DNA of 64,000 nucleotides from NCBI RefSeq assembly GCF_039542905.1, contig NZ_BAABIS010000001.1, forward strand, positions 5,270,001 to 5,334,000. The letters are read 5' to 3'. The DNA comes from Kitasatospora terrestris (lineage in GTDB: Bacteria > Actinomycetota > Actinomycetes > Streptomycetales > Streptomycetaceae). Shown here one piece after another: positions 7,291 to 14,984 of this stretch. The notes beneath the pieces are model-generated. The model saw only the letters and a program-made list of their open reading frames with translations, was not told the DNA's origin and searched no databases. The first letter of the stretch is position 1. Every line of letters begins with the position of its first letter. Position numbers and translations under genes: made by a program.

Positions 7291-7950
7291 ATGTCCCAGA
7301 CTTACGGCAAGACCCGCTGGAAGCGCTTCGCCCTGGTGATGGTGCCCGGTGTGGCCGCCACCGCCGCGATCGGCGTCTCGCTGGCCAACAGCGCGCTGGC
7401 CGCCTCGTTCAGCGTCTCGGGCCAGCAGTTCAAGGTCACCACCGCCCAGCTGCACGGCTACGGCTTCTCGCAGTTCGGCTCGGTCGACGTCGACGCGGGC
7501 AAGGGCTTCCACCCGGTCGCGGTCTCGGCGTTCGACTCCGCCACCATCAACAGCCTGTGCCAGTCCGTGGTGACCGACCTGTCGGCCCTCGGCCTCGGCA
7601 AGATCACCCTGCAGCTGAACGCGGGCCAGGACCCGGCCAAGCCGGTCGTCGCCGAGAACCTGCTGATCGACCTCGACCAGCTCGAGGCCGACGCCGAGTT
7701 CAAGAACATCAACATCGGTCAGGACGCCTCCACCCTGACGGGCTCCGCCCTGAAGGACTGGAAGACCAACCCGGTGCTCGGCTCGAAGGGCCTGCCGACC
7801 GGCGACAAGGGCTTCGCCCAGCGCGCCGACGAGGCGACCCTCTCCGGTGTCAAGCAGACCGCGTGGGCGACCTCGGCGGGCACCTTCAAGCTCAACGGCC
7901 TCAAGCTGAACCTCCTCAAGGGTGACGGCGCGGGCAAGGAGTGCTACTGA
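7291..7950 (+). CDS. DUF6230 family exported protein
   Basis: This 219-residue protein has a twin-basic start (KTRWKRF), one hydrophobic segment (about 14-37, VMVPGVAATAAIGVSLANSA) and an Ala-Ala cleavage-like site. An extracytoplasmic domain (SFSVSGQQFKVTTAQLHGYG and following) ends in KECY. The sequence matches the actinobacterial family DUF6230, sometimes labelled cholesterol esterase without evidence I can support. The domain is rich in beta-forming and small residues and shows no catalytic motif. The ATG at 7291 follows a perfect AGAAGGAGG ribosome site. It heads a three-gene unit with DUF6114 and a secreted low-complexity protein. A TetR-type dyad upstream suggests regulation by the 4690-5340 product. 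Confidence 0.85.
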   Translation: MSQTYGKTRWKRFALVMVPGVAATAAIGVSLANSALAASFSVSGQQFKVTTAQLHGYGFSQFGSVDVDAGKGFHPVAVSAFDSATINSLCQSVVTDLSALGLGKITLQLNAGQDPAKPVVAENLLIDLDQLEADAEFKNINIGQDASTLTGSALKDWKTNPVLGSKGLPTGDKGFAQRADEATLSGVKQTAWATSAGTFKLNGLKLNLLKGDGAGKECY

Positions 7951-7999
7951 TCCTGTCCCCGTGGGCGGGCCGTGAGGTCCGCCCCGCGTGACAGCCTCT

Positions 8000-8031
8000 C
8001 GGCCGGGAGCGGCAGCAGCCGCTCCCGGCCG
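8000..8031 (+). terminator. Strong hairpin between DUF6230 and DUF6114 genes
   Basis: Arms CGGCCGGGAGCGGC (8000-8013) and GCCGCTCCCGGCCG (8018-8031) pair perfectly over 14 bp around an AGCA loop. Without a T run it may be a partial terminator or a 3' stabiliser that raises DUF6230 mRNA over the distal genes. Confidence 0.6.
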
Positions 8032-8080
8032 TACCCCCACCCAGCTCCATCCCTCGTACGGATCTTCGAGGAGTCGCACC

Positions 8081-8674
8081 ATGTCCAGCGCAACCGTCAA
8101 CGCGTGGCCCGAGGCTGACGGTGAGCCCACCGGTCTCCGGGCGCGTTTCCGCGCCTGGCGGCGCTCCCGGCCGTTCTGGGGTGGCCTGCTGGCCATGATC
8201 GCCGGCCTGCCGATCCTGTACTTCCCCTACGCGCACCTGTCGTTCAACGGCATGACGGTGGCGATGTCGACCACCGCCGGCGCCGGCTCGATGCTGATCG
8301 GCCTGCTGATGGTCGCGCTCGGCCTGACCGCGTGGTTCCAGCCGCTGGTCCGGGTGTTCTGCGGTGTCGCGACCACCATCCTGGCGCTGATCTCCATCCC
8401 GGTGTCCAACCTGGGCGGCTTCGGCCTGGGCCTGATCACCGGCCTGATCGCCGGTGGCCTGCTCTGTGCCTGGGCGCCGCTGAAGCCGGAGGCCGTCCCG
8501 GTCGAGGCGCAGGCCGCCGAGGTGCCGGAGGCCGACGCCCAGCTGGCCGCCATCATGGCCGCCGCCCCGCCGGTCGAGCAGACCGCCGTCGAGCGGACCG
8601 TCGAGCAGCCCGCCGTCGAGCAGGCGTCGCAGCCCGCCGCCGCGCAGGCCGTCGACCCGGGGGAGCAGAAGTGA
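8081..8674 (+). CDS. DUF6114 integral membrane protein
   Basis: This 197-residue protein has four hydrophobic helices (about 28-47 GGLLAMIAGLPILYFPYAHL, 55-80, 84-105, 108-130) and a 60-residue cytoplasmic-type tail rich in Ala, Val, Glu and Pro, with repeated VEQ triplets. The layout matches DUF6114, an actinobacterial family commonly found next to DUF6230. The function is unknown; a membrane anchor or export partner for the exported neighbours is only a guess. ATG at 8081, with GAGGAG upstream. The stop overlaps the next start by 4 bp (GTGA), so the next gene is translationally coupled. Confidence 0.85.
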   Translation: MSSATVNAWPEADGEPTGLRARFRAWRRSRPFWGGLLAMIAGLPILYFPYAHLSFNGMTVAMSTTAGAGSMLIGLLMVALGLTAWFQPLVRVFCGVATTILALISIPVSNLGGFGLGLITGLIAGGLLCAWAPLKPEAVPVEAQAAEVPEADAQLAAIMAAAPPVEQTAVERTVEQPAVEQASQPAAAQAVDPGEQK

Positions 8675-9906
8675 CCGACCGAGACGAGCCGTCGGTGCCG
8701 GGCCCCCGGCACGCGGCGCCGAAGGCGGGCGTCCGCAGCCGGCTGCGCGGCCGGGCGATGGCGATAGCCGCGGTGCCCACCGCACTGCTGGTCGGTGCCG
8801 CCTACGCGCCGACCCTGGCGATGGCCGACACCCCGGCGGGGAAGGCCTGCGCGTCCACCCCGGACGCGGTGCTGGAGGAGACCCCGGTCCCCAAGAGCGA
8901 GATCAAGGTCCTTCCGGACTCGGGCACCGGCACCAAGAGCACCGGCACCAAGAGCACGGGCACCGGCACCTCGGGCAGCACGACGAAGACCGCCGCCCAG
9001 GGCTCGGCCGCCGCCGTCCCGGCCCTGTTCACCACGCCGAACGAGCCGGTTGCCACGGGCGTCCAGCAGGTCGGCCTGATCGACGACCTGTTCAACGACA
9101 TCTTCCACCCGGGCGGCACCGCGACCCCGAGCCCGTCGGCCAGCCCGTCGGCCGGCCCGGCGACCACGTCGAAGCCCGCCCCGGCCACCCCCGCGCCGTC
9201 CGCCTCCGCCTCGGCGTCGGCCTCGCCCTCCGCGGGCAAGGGCGGCTCCACCGCGCCGGGCACGGCGTCCGCCGCCCCGACCGCGGGCGGCAGCGCCCCG
9301 GCGGCCGCCGGCAAGGCGGCCGCGTCGCCGTCGCCGTCGCCGTCCGCCTCGGCCTCGGTCGGCCCGAACTGCCTGGTCTCCACCAAGGGCCTGGCCGCCG
9401 CGGCCGCGCCCGGCGACCACGTGGTGCCGGAGCAGAACTGGGTGCTGCACTCCTCGCGCCTCGCGCTGCACGGCTCGGTCTTCAACGGCGTCTACGACGT
9501 GAAGACGCCGACCGGCACCAAGCGGGTGCTGAAGTTCACCACCGCCTCGGTGGACATCGAGAACCTCGACATGTCGACGATCGAGGTCCCCGGCAAGACC
9601 TTCCACGTGAAGAGCCGCGCGGGCTCGACCTCGACCATGCGCAGCGGCCCGATCACCATGTACGTGGAGAGCCTGTCGGGCCACCTCTCGGCGATCTACG
9701 GCCTGCCGATCCCGATCGACCTGGGGGAGATCACGCTCACCCCGGACACCCTGCCCAAGTGGCTGTGGGACCTGATCGGCACCGTCCCGATCCCGCTGGA
9801 CATCACGCTGGACGACGCCAAGGCCGTCCAGGCCGGCCAGTTCGGCGGCACGCTGAAGATCCCGGGCATGCGCCTGTTCAACGACGACGCGCCCTACGAC
9901 GGCTGA
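8671..9906 (+). CDS. Secreted low-complexity protein of the DUF6230/DUF6114 unit
   Basis: This 411-residue protein starts at the GTG at 8671, which overlaps the DUF6114 stop. An N-terminal arginine-rich stretch precedes a hydrophobic signal segment (about 30-50) ending ALAMADTPAG. Residues about 80-240 are a disordered linker of GTK/STG repeats and then Pro/Ser/Ala repeats (SPSASPSAG, SASASASPSAG). The C-terminal about 165 residues form a compact domain containing HGSVFNGVYDVKTPTGTKRV, RSGPITMYVESLSGHLSAIY and a short hydrophobic strand near LPKWLWDLIGTVPIPLDITL. I recognise no catalytic motif. The linker plus small domain fits a wall-spanning secreted protein. Conserved context with DUF6230 and DUF6114 suggests they act together at the cell envelope. 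Confidence 0.8.
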   Translation: MTDRDEPSVPGPRHAAPKAGVRSRLRGRAMAIAAVPTALLVGAAYAPTLAMADTPAGKACASTPDAVLEETPVPKSEIKVLPDSGTGTKSTGTKSTGTGTSGSTTKTAAQGSAAAVPALFTTPNEPVATGVQQVGLIDDLFNDIFHPGGTATPSPSASPSAGPATTSKPAPATPAPSASASASASPSAGKGGSTAPGTASAAPTAGGSAPAAAGKAAASPSPSPSASASVGPNCLVSTKGLAAAAAPGDHVVPEQNWVLHSSRLALHGSVFNGVYDVKTPTGTKRVLKFTTASVDIENLDMSTIEVPGKTFHVKSRAGSTSTMRSGPITMYVESLSGHLSAIYGLPIPIDLGEITLTPDTLPKWLWDLIGTVPIPLDITLDDAKAVQAGQFGGTLKIPGMRLFNDDAPYDG

Positions 9907-9930
9907 CCGGCCCGGCCGGTCGGTGACGAC

Positions 9931-9974
9931 GTGAGGAGGCCCCCCGACCGGTCACGGTCGGGGGGCCTCCTCAC
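9931..9974. terminator. Bidirectional terminator between secreted-protein gene and pyk
   Basis: Arms 9931-9949 and 9956-9974 pair perfectly over 19 bp (GTGAGGAGGCCCCCCGACC) with a 6-nt loop, centred between convergent genes. Confidence 0.9.
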
Positions 9975-9984
9975 GTGTACGGGG

Positions 9985-11415
9985 TCAGCCCTCGGAGCGG
10001 GTGCCCAGGTGGTGCACCTGCACCATGTTGGTGTTGCCGGGGACGCCGGGCGGGGAGCCGGCCGTGACGATGACGGTGTTGCCCTCGTCGAGGCGGTTCA
10101 TCCGCAGCAGCTCCCGGTCGACCTGCGCGACCATCTCGTCGGTGGTCTCGACCTGCTCGGTGACGTAGGCCTCGACGCCCCAGCTCAGCGAGAGCTGGTT
10201 GCGGGTGGCCGCGTCCGGGGTGAACGCGATCACCGGGATCGGCGAGCGGTAGCGGGACAGGCGGCGGGCGGTGTCACCGGACTTGGTGAACGCGACCAGC
10301 GCCTGGCCGTTGAGGAAGTCGCCCAGCTCGCACGCGGCGCGGGCGATGGAGCCGCCCTGGGTGCGCGGCTTGCGGCCCGGGTTGAGCGGCTGGAGGCCCT
10401 GCGAGAGCAGCTCCTCCTCGGCCTTCTCGGCGATCCTGCTCATGGTCTTGACGGTCTCGACCGGGTACTTGCCCACGCTGGACTCGGCGGAGAGCATGAC
10501 CGCGTCGGTGCCGTCCAGGATGGCGTTGGCGACGTCGGAGACCTCGGCGCGGGTCGGACGCGAGGCGTGGATCATCGACTCCATCATCTGGGTGGCGACG
10601 ATGACCGGCTTGGCGTTGCGGCGGGCGAGGGTGATCAGCTGCTTCTGGACCAGCGGCACCTTCTCCAGCGGGTACTCGACCGCGAGGTCGCCGCGGGCCA
10701 CCATGATCGCGTCGAAGGCGAGGACGATCTCCTCCATCGCCTCGACGGCCTGCGGCTTCTCGATCTTGGCGATGACCGGGACGCGGATGCCGACCTCGTC
10801 CATCACCTTGTGCACGTCGTCGATGTCCGCGGCGTTGCGGACGAAGGACAGCGCGACCATGTCGACGCCCAGGCGGAGCGCGAAGCGCAGGTCGTCCTTG
10901 TCCTTCTCGGAGAGCGCGGGGACGTTGACCGCCGCGCCGGGCAGGTTGATGCCCTTGTTGTTCGAGAGCACGCCGCCCTCGACCACCACGGTCTTCACCC
11001 GCGGGCCGTCGACGCTGACGACCTCCAGGGCGATGACGCCGTCGTTGATCAGGATCGGGTCGCCGGGCTTCACGTCGCCGGGCAGGCCCTTGTAGGTGGT
11101 GCCGCAGATGTGCTGGTCCCCGGGCACATCCTCGGTGGTGATGGTGAACGTGTCGCCGTTGTCGACGGTCACCGGACCGTTGGCGAAGGTCGCCAGACGG
11201 ATCTTCGGGCCCTGCAGGTCGGCCAGGACACCGATGGTCCGGCCGGTGTCCGCGGAGACCTGGCGGACCTTGCGGTACCGCTCCTCGTGCTCGGGGTGGG
11301 AGCCGTGGCTCATGTTCAGTCGGGCGACGTTCATGCCCGCCTCGACGATGGCCTTCAGCTGTTCATAGGAGTCCGTGGCAGGACCCAGGGTGCAGACAAT
11401 TTTCGCTCGGCGCAT
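9985..11415 (-). CDS. pyk: Pyruvate kinase
   Basis: Cytoplasmic glycolytic enzyme that transfers phosphate from phosphoenolpyruvate to ADP, giving pyruvate and ATP; 476 residues. The start is MRRAKIVCTLGPAT (ATG at 11415), the canonical family N-terminus; the frame is open 69 bp further upstream but that stretch is AT-rich leader. Visible signatures are RLNMSHG, the active-site segment VIAKIEKPQAVEAMEEI with the catalytic Lys, VARGDLAVE for metal binding, and the C-terminal allosteric domain (about 350-476). It lies just downstream of ackA and pta on the same strand but behind a 100-bp AT-rich gap with a palindrome (11449-11461), so it likely has its own promoter. Its pyruvate product links to the Pta-AckA overflow route. 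Confidence 0.98.
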   Translation of the reverse strand: MRRAKIVCTLGPATDSYEQLKAIVEAGMNVARLNMSHGSHPEHEERYRKVRQVSADTGRTIGVLADLQGPKIRLATFANGPVTVDNGDTFTITTEDVPGDQHICGTTYKGLPGDVKPGDPILINDGVIALEVVSVDGPRVKTVVVEGGVLSNNKGINLPGAAVNVPALSEKDKDDLRFALRLGVDMVALSFVRNAADIDDVHKVMDEVGIRVPVIAKIEKPQAVEAMEEIVLAFDAIMVARGDLAVEYPLEKVPLVQKQLITLARRNAKPVIVATQMMESMIHASRPTRAEVSDVANAILDGTDAVMLSAESSVGKYPVETVKTMSRIAEKAEEELLSQGLQPLNPGRKPRTQGGSIARAACELGDFLNGQALVAFTKSGDTARRLSRYRSPIPVIAFTPDAATRNQLSLSWGVEAYVTEQVETTDEMVAQVDRELLRMNRLDEGNTVIVTAGSPPGVPGNTNMVQVHHLGTRSEG

Positions 11416-11448
11416 ATCCGTCAGTCTATCCGTTCGTGTTATCGGTAC

Positions 11449-11461
11449 ATTCGACTCGAAT
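11449..11461. promoter_or_regulatory. Palindrome ATTCGACTCGAAT upstream of pyk
   Basis: A perfect 13-bp palindrome with one central base. It lies 34 bp upstream of the pyk start in an AT-rich gap that must contain the pyk promoter. A possible operator; the binding protein is unknown. Confidence 0.35.
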
Positions 11462-11515
11462 CGCCAGATATCGCCAACGAACATTCCGAGGGGTGGGATA
11501 CTGACGAGTAGTCAT

Positions 11516-12721
11516 TTACGGCTGATGGACCAGCGCGAACGCCTGCTGGGCGATCTCCAGCTCCTCGTCGGTCGGCACCACGGCCACCGCCACCCTGGCG
11601 TACGCCGGGGAGATCATCCGGGCCTCGCCGGAGCGGACCGAATTGAGCTCCGGATCGACCGCGATCCCGAGCTCCTCCAAGCCGGCGCACGCGGCCGCGC
11701 GCACCGGCGCGGCGTTCTCGCCCACGCCCGCCGTGAACGCGACCGCGTCCACCCGGCCGAGCACCGCGTAGTAGGCGCCGAGGTACTTCCGCAGCCGGTG
11801 CACGTAGGCGTCGAAGGCCAGCCCCGCGTCGGCGTCGCCCTCGTCGGCGCGGCGCATGATCTCGCGCATGTCGTTGTCCCCGCACAGGCCGAGCAGGCCG
11901 CTGCGGCGGTTCAGCAGGCTGTCGATCTCATCGACCGTCAGCCCGCCCACCCGGTGCAGGTGGAACACCAGGCCGGGGTCCACGTCGCCGGAGCGGGTGC
12001 CCATCACCAGGCCCTCCAGCGGGGTCAGGCCCATCGAGGTCTCCACGCAGACCCCGCCGGCCACCGCCGAGGCGGACGCCCCGTTGCCCAGGTGCAGCAC
12101 GATCACGTTCACCTCGGCCGGGTCCTTGCCCAGCAGCCGGGCGGTGGCCCGCGAGACGTACTGGTGGGAGGTGCCGTGGAAGCCGTACCGGCGCACCCGG
12201 TGCGCGTCGGCGGTCTCCCGGTCGATCGCGTACCGGGCCGCGTGCTCGGGCAGCGTCGCGTGGAAGGCGGTGTCGAAGACCGCCACCTGCGGAAGGTCGG
12301 GACGCAGCGCGCGGGCCACCTCGATGCCGGTGATGTTGGCCGGATTGTGCAGCGGCGCCACCGGGATCAGCCGGCGGACCTCGGCCAGCACCTCGTCGGT
12401 GATCAGGGTGGGAGCGGTGAACCGCTGCCCGCCGTGCACCACCCGGTGGCCGATCGCGGCCAGCGCCGGGGAGTCCAGGCCCACCCCGTCGGCGGCGAGC
12501 TCGCCGGCCACCGCCTTCAGCGCGGCCGCGTGGTCCGGGAAGGCCTCGAAGCTCTCCCGCCGCTCCCCGCTGCGCGGGGTGTGGGCCAGCCGCCCGCCCG
12601 ACTCGCCGATCCGCTCCACCAGGCCGGCCGCCAGCCGCGACCCGTCCAGCATGTCGATCAGCTGGTACTTGACCGAGGACGAGCCCGCGTTCAGGACCAG
12701 GACGTGCGTGCCTTCACTCAC
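11516..12721 (-). CDS. ackA: Acetate kinase
   Basis: Interconverts acetyl phosphate plus ADP with acetate plus ATP; 401 residues. ASKHA-fold motifs appear in order: VLNAGSSSVKY (about 6-16), GHRVVHGG, the FDTAFH segment, RYGFHGTSHQY, HLGNGAS, GLTPLEGLVMGTRSGDVDPG and FTAGVGEN near the C-terminus. The GTG at 12721 overlaps the pta stop by 4 bp, the usual sign of translational coupling in a pta-ackA operon. Together with Pta it makes ATP from acetyl-CoA or activates acetate. Length and motifs are standard. Confidence 0.98.
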   Translation of the reverse strand: MSEGTHVLVLNAGSSSVKYQLIDMLDGSRLAAGLVERIGESGGRLAHTPRSGERRESFEAFPDHAAALKAVAGELAADGVGLDSPALAAIGHRVVHGGQRFTAPTLITDEVLAEVRRLIPVAPLHNPANITGIEVARALRPDLPQVAVFDTAFHATLPEHAARYAIDRETADAHRVRRYGFHGTSHQYVSRATARLLGKDPAEVNVIVLHLGNGASASAVAGGVCVETSMGLTPLEGLVMGTRSGDVDPGLVFHLHRVGGLTVDEIDSLLNRRSGLLGLCGDNDMREIMRRADEGDADAGLAFDAYVHRLRKYLGAYYAVLGRVDAVAFTAGVGENAAPVRAAACAGLEELGIAVDPELNSVRSGEARMISPAYARVAVAVVPTDEELEIAQQAFALVHQP

Positions 12722-14871
12722 AGCTCGGCTCCTTCGGAGGCGTCCAGCCCCTGGGCCTGGACGGCGGTGATCGCGACGGTGTTGACGATGTCCTCGACCA
12801 GGGCGCCGCGGGAGAGGTCGTTGACCGGCTTGCGCAGGCCCTGCAGCACCGGGCCGACCGCGACGGCACCGGCCGAGCGCTGCACCGCCTTGTAGGTGTT
12901 GTTGCCGGTGTTCAGGTCCGGGAAGATCAGCACCGTCGCCCGGCCGGCCACCGGGGAGCCGGGCAGCTTGGTGGCGGCGACGTGCGCGTCCACCGCCGCG
13001 TCGTACTGGATCGGGCCCTCGACCAGCAGGTCCGGGCGCAGCTCGCGGACCAGCTCGGTCGCCTTGCGGACCTTGTCGACGTCCGCACCGGAGCCGGAGG
13101 TGCCGGTGGAGTAGGAGAGCATCGCGATCCGGGGCTCGACGCCGAAGCGGGCGGCGGTGGCGGCGGACTGGATGGCGATGTCGGCCAGCTGCTGGGCGTC
13201 CGGGTCCGGGTTGACCGCGCAGTCGCCGTACACCAGGACCCTGTCGGCCAGGCACATGAAGAAGACCGAGGAGACGATCGCCGCGCCCGGGGAGGTCTTG
13301 ATCACCTCGAACGCCGGGCGGATCGTCGCCGCGGTGGAGTGCACCGCGCCGGAGACCATGCCGTCGGCGATGCCCTCCTGCACCATCAGGGTGCCGAAGT
13401 AGGAGACGTCGGTGACCACGTCCAGCGCCCGCTCCACGGTCATGCCCTTGTGGGCGCGCAGCTTGGCGTAGAGCTCGGCGAACTGCTGGCGCAGCGGGCT
13501 CTCGGCCGGGTCGACGATCCGGACCCGGGCGCGGTCGGCGTCCCCGTCCGGGCCGGGCAGCGCGATGCCGGCCGCGGCCGCCTTGCGCCGGACCGCCGCC
13601 GGGTCGCCGAGCAGGGTCAGGTCGCAGATGTTGCGGCGCAGCAGGATCTCGGCGGCGCGCAGCACCCGCTCCTCGGTGCCCTCGGGCAGCACGATGTGCT
13701 TGCGGCGGCCGCGGGCCCGCTCCAGCAGCTCGTGCTCGAACATCATCGGGGTGGTCCGCTCCGTCCGGACCAGCTCGATCCGCCTGGTCAACTCGGCCGT
13801 GTCCACGTGGAGTTCGAACAGGCCGAGGGCGATCTCGGCCTTCCGCGGGGAGCTCGGGCCGATCCGGCCCTCCAGGTGGGTGAGGGTCGCGGCGGTCGGC
13901 CAGCTGCCCTCCGGGACCACCGCCACCGGGGTGCCGGGGGCGAGCCGGGCGGCCAGCGCCATCACGTTCGGGCCCGGGTGCTGGCCGAGGGTCAGCAGCA
14001 CGCCGGCGATCGGCGGGGCGCCGGCCGCGTGCGCGGCGAGCGAGCCGATCACCAGGTCCGCGCGGTCCCCCGGGGTGACCACCAGCGCGCCCTCGGTCAG
14101 GGCGGTCAGGAAGGTCGGCAGCATCGCGCCGCCGAAGACGAAGGAGCGGACGTCCCGGGCCAGGCCGGCCGCGTCGCCCAGCAGCACCTCGGCGCCGGTC
14201 GCCTCGACCAGCTGGGCCACCGTGGGGGCGGCCAGCGCCAGCTCCTCGGGGATCACGTAGACCGGGACCGGGAGCTTCTCGCTGAGGGTGCGCTGCACCT
14301 GCTGCTTGGCGGCGGGCGCCACCCGGTTGGCGATCACCGCGAGGGTGGAGCAGCCGAGGTCGGTGTACGCGCGGTGGGCGTTGCGAACCTCGGCGATCAC
14401 CGCCTGCGGGTCCTCGTCCTGGCCGCCCACCACCGGGAGGACCCAGGCGCCGAACTCGTTCGCCAGCCGGGCGTTGAAGGCGAGTTCGTCGGGGATGTTG
14501 GTGCCGGCGAAGTCCGTGCCCAGCACCAGCACCGCCTGGCACCGGCGCTCCAGCGCGCGGAACCGGTCGACCAGCGCGGAGACCAACTCGTCCTGCCCCT
14601 GGGCGGCCTGCAGGGCGGCCGCCTCCTCGTAGGTCAGGCCGTACAGCTCGGTGGACGGGACATCCAGGCGGTAGCGGGTGCGCAGCAGCTCGACGACGTG
14701 GTCGGAGCCGGCCTCGCCGGGGGCGTGCGCGTGCACCAGCGGGCGGAACACCCCGACCCGGTCCACCTGGCGGGTGAGCAGTTCCATGACCCCGAGCTCG
14801 ACGGCCTGCCGGCCGTCCCCCCGGTCGATCCCGGTCACGTACACGCTGCGCGCCACGTGGGTGTCTCCCAT
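12718..14871 (-). CDS. pta: Phosphate acetyltransferase
   Basis: Long-form Pta (717 residues) that interconverts acetyl-CoA and acetyl phosphate. The N-terminal about 200 residues are a P-loop-like BioD/CobQ-type domain (VYVTGIDRGDGRQAVELGVM, then FAGTNIPDELAFNARLANEF). A DRTGG domain follows (about 215-330, TEGALVVTPGDRADLVIGSL). The C-terminal catalytic PTA_PTB domain (about 395-710) contains HIVLPEGTEERVLRAAEILL, GMVSGAVHSTAATIRPAFEV, YSTGTSGSGADVDKV and FPDLNTGNNTYKAVQRSAGA. The start is uncertain: ATG 14871 (MGDTHVARSVYVTG) agrees with homologues, while ATG 14904 would add 11 residues. It is the first gene of pta-ackA and overlaps ackA by 4 bp. Confidence 0.96.
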   Translation of the reverse strand: MGDTHVARSVYVTGIDRGDGRQAVELGVMELLTRQVDRVGVFRPLVHAHAPGEAGSDHVVELLRTRYRLDVPSTELYGLTYEEAAALQAAQGQDELVSALVDRFRALERRCQAVLVLGTDFAGTNIPDELAFNARLANEFGAWVLPVVGGQDEDPQAVIAEVRNAHRAYTDLGCSTLAVIANRVAPAAKQQVQRTLSEKLPVPVYVIPEELALAAPTVAQLVEATGAEVLLGDAAGLARDVRSFVFGGAMLPTFLTALTEGALVVTPGDRADLVIGSLAAHAAGAPPIAGVLLTLGQHPGPNVMALAARLAPGTPVAVVPEGSWPTAATLTHLEGRIGPSSPRKAEIALGLFELHVDTAELTRRIELVRTERTTPMMFEHELLERARGRRKHIVLPEGTEERVLRAAEILLRRNICDLTLLGDPAAVRRKAAAAGIALPGPDGDADRARVRIVDPAESPLRQQFAELYAKLRAHKGMTVERALDVVTDVSYFGTLMVQEGIADGMVSGAVHSTAATIRPAFEVIKTSPGAAIVSSVFFMCLADRVLVYGDCAVNPDPDAQQLADIAIQSAATAARFGVEPRIAMLSYSTGTSGSGADVDKVRKATELVRELRPDLLVEGPIQYDAAVDAHVAATKLPGSPVAGRATVLIFPDLNTGNNTYKAVQRSAGAVAVGPVLQGLRKPVNDLSRGALVEDIVNTVAITAVQAQGLDASEGAEL

Positions 14872-14984
14872 CCCGTCGTCCCAGGTGCTGGTCAATTCGA
14901 CCATACCTTCGCATTCGGGACTGCCGTACGCACTCAGGTGAACCCGATGGGGGCAAGGGACGAAGGTCACTCGCCCCCGGGCGG

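Noticed and set aside
5716..8196. A 2.5-kb minus-strand open frame opposite ybbN and DUF6230
   Set aside because: Runs through a terminator and a promoter region; the product has no recognisable domain, while the plus-strand genes do.
11416..11484. N-terminal extension of pyruvate kinase to an ATG at 11484
   Set aside because: The added residues are not family-like, the DNA is AT-rich, and MRRAKIVCTLGPAT is the canonical start.
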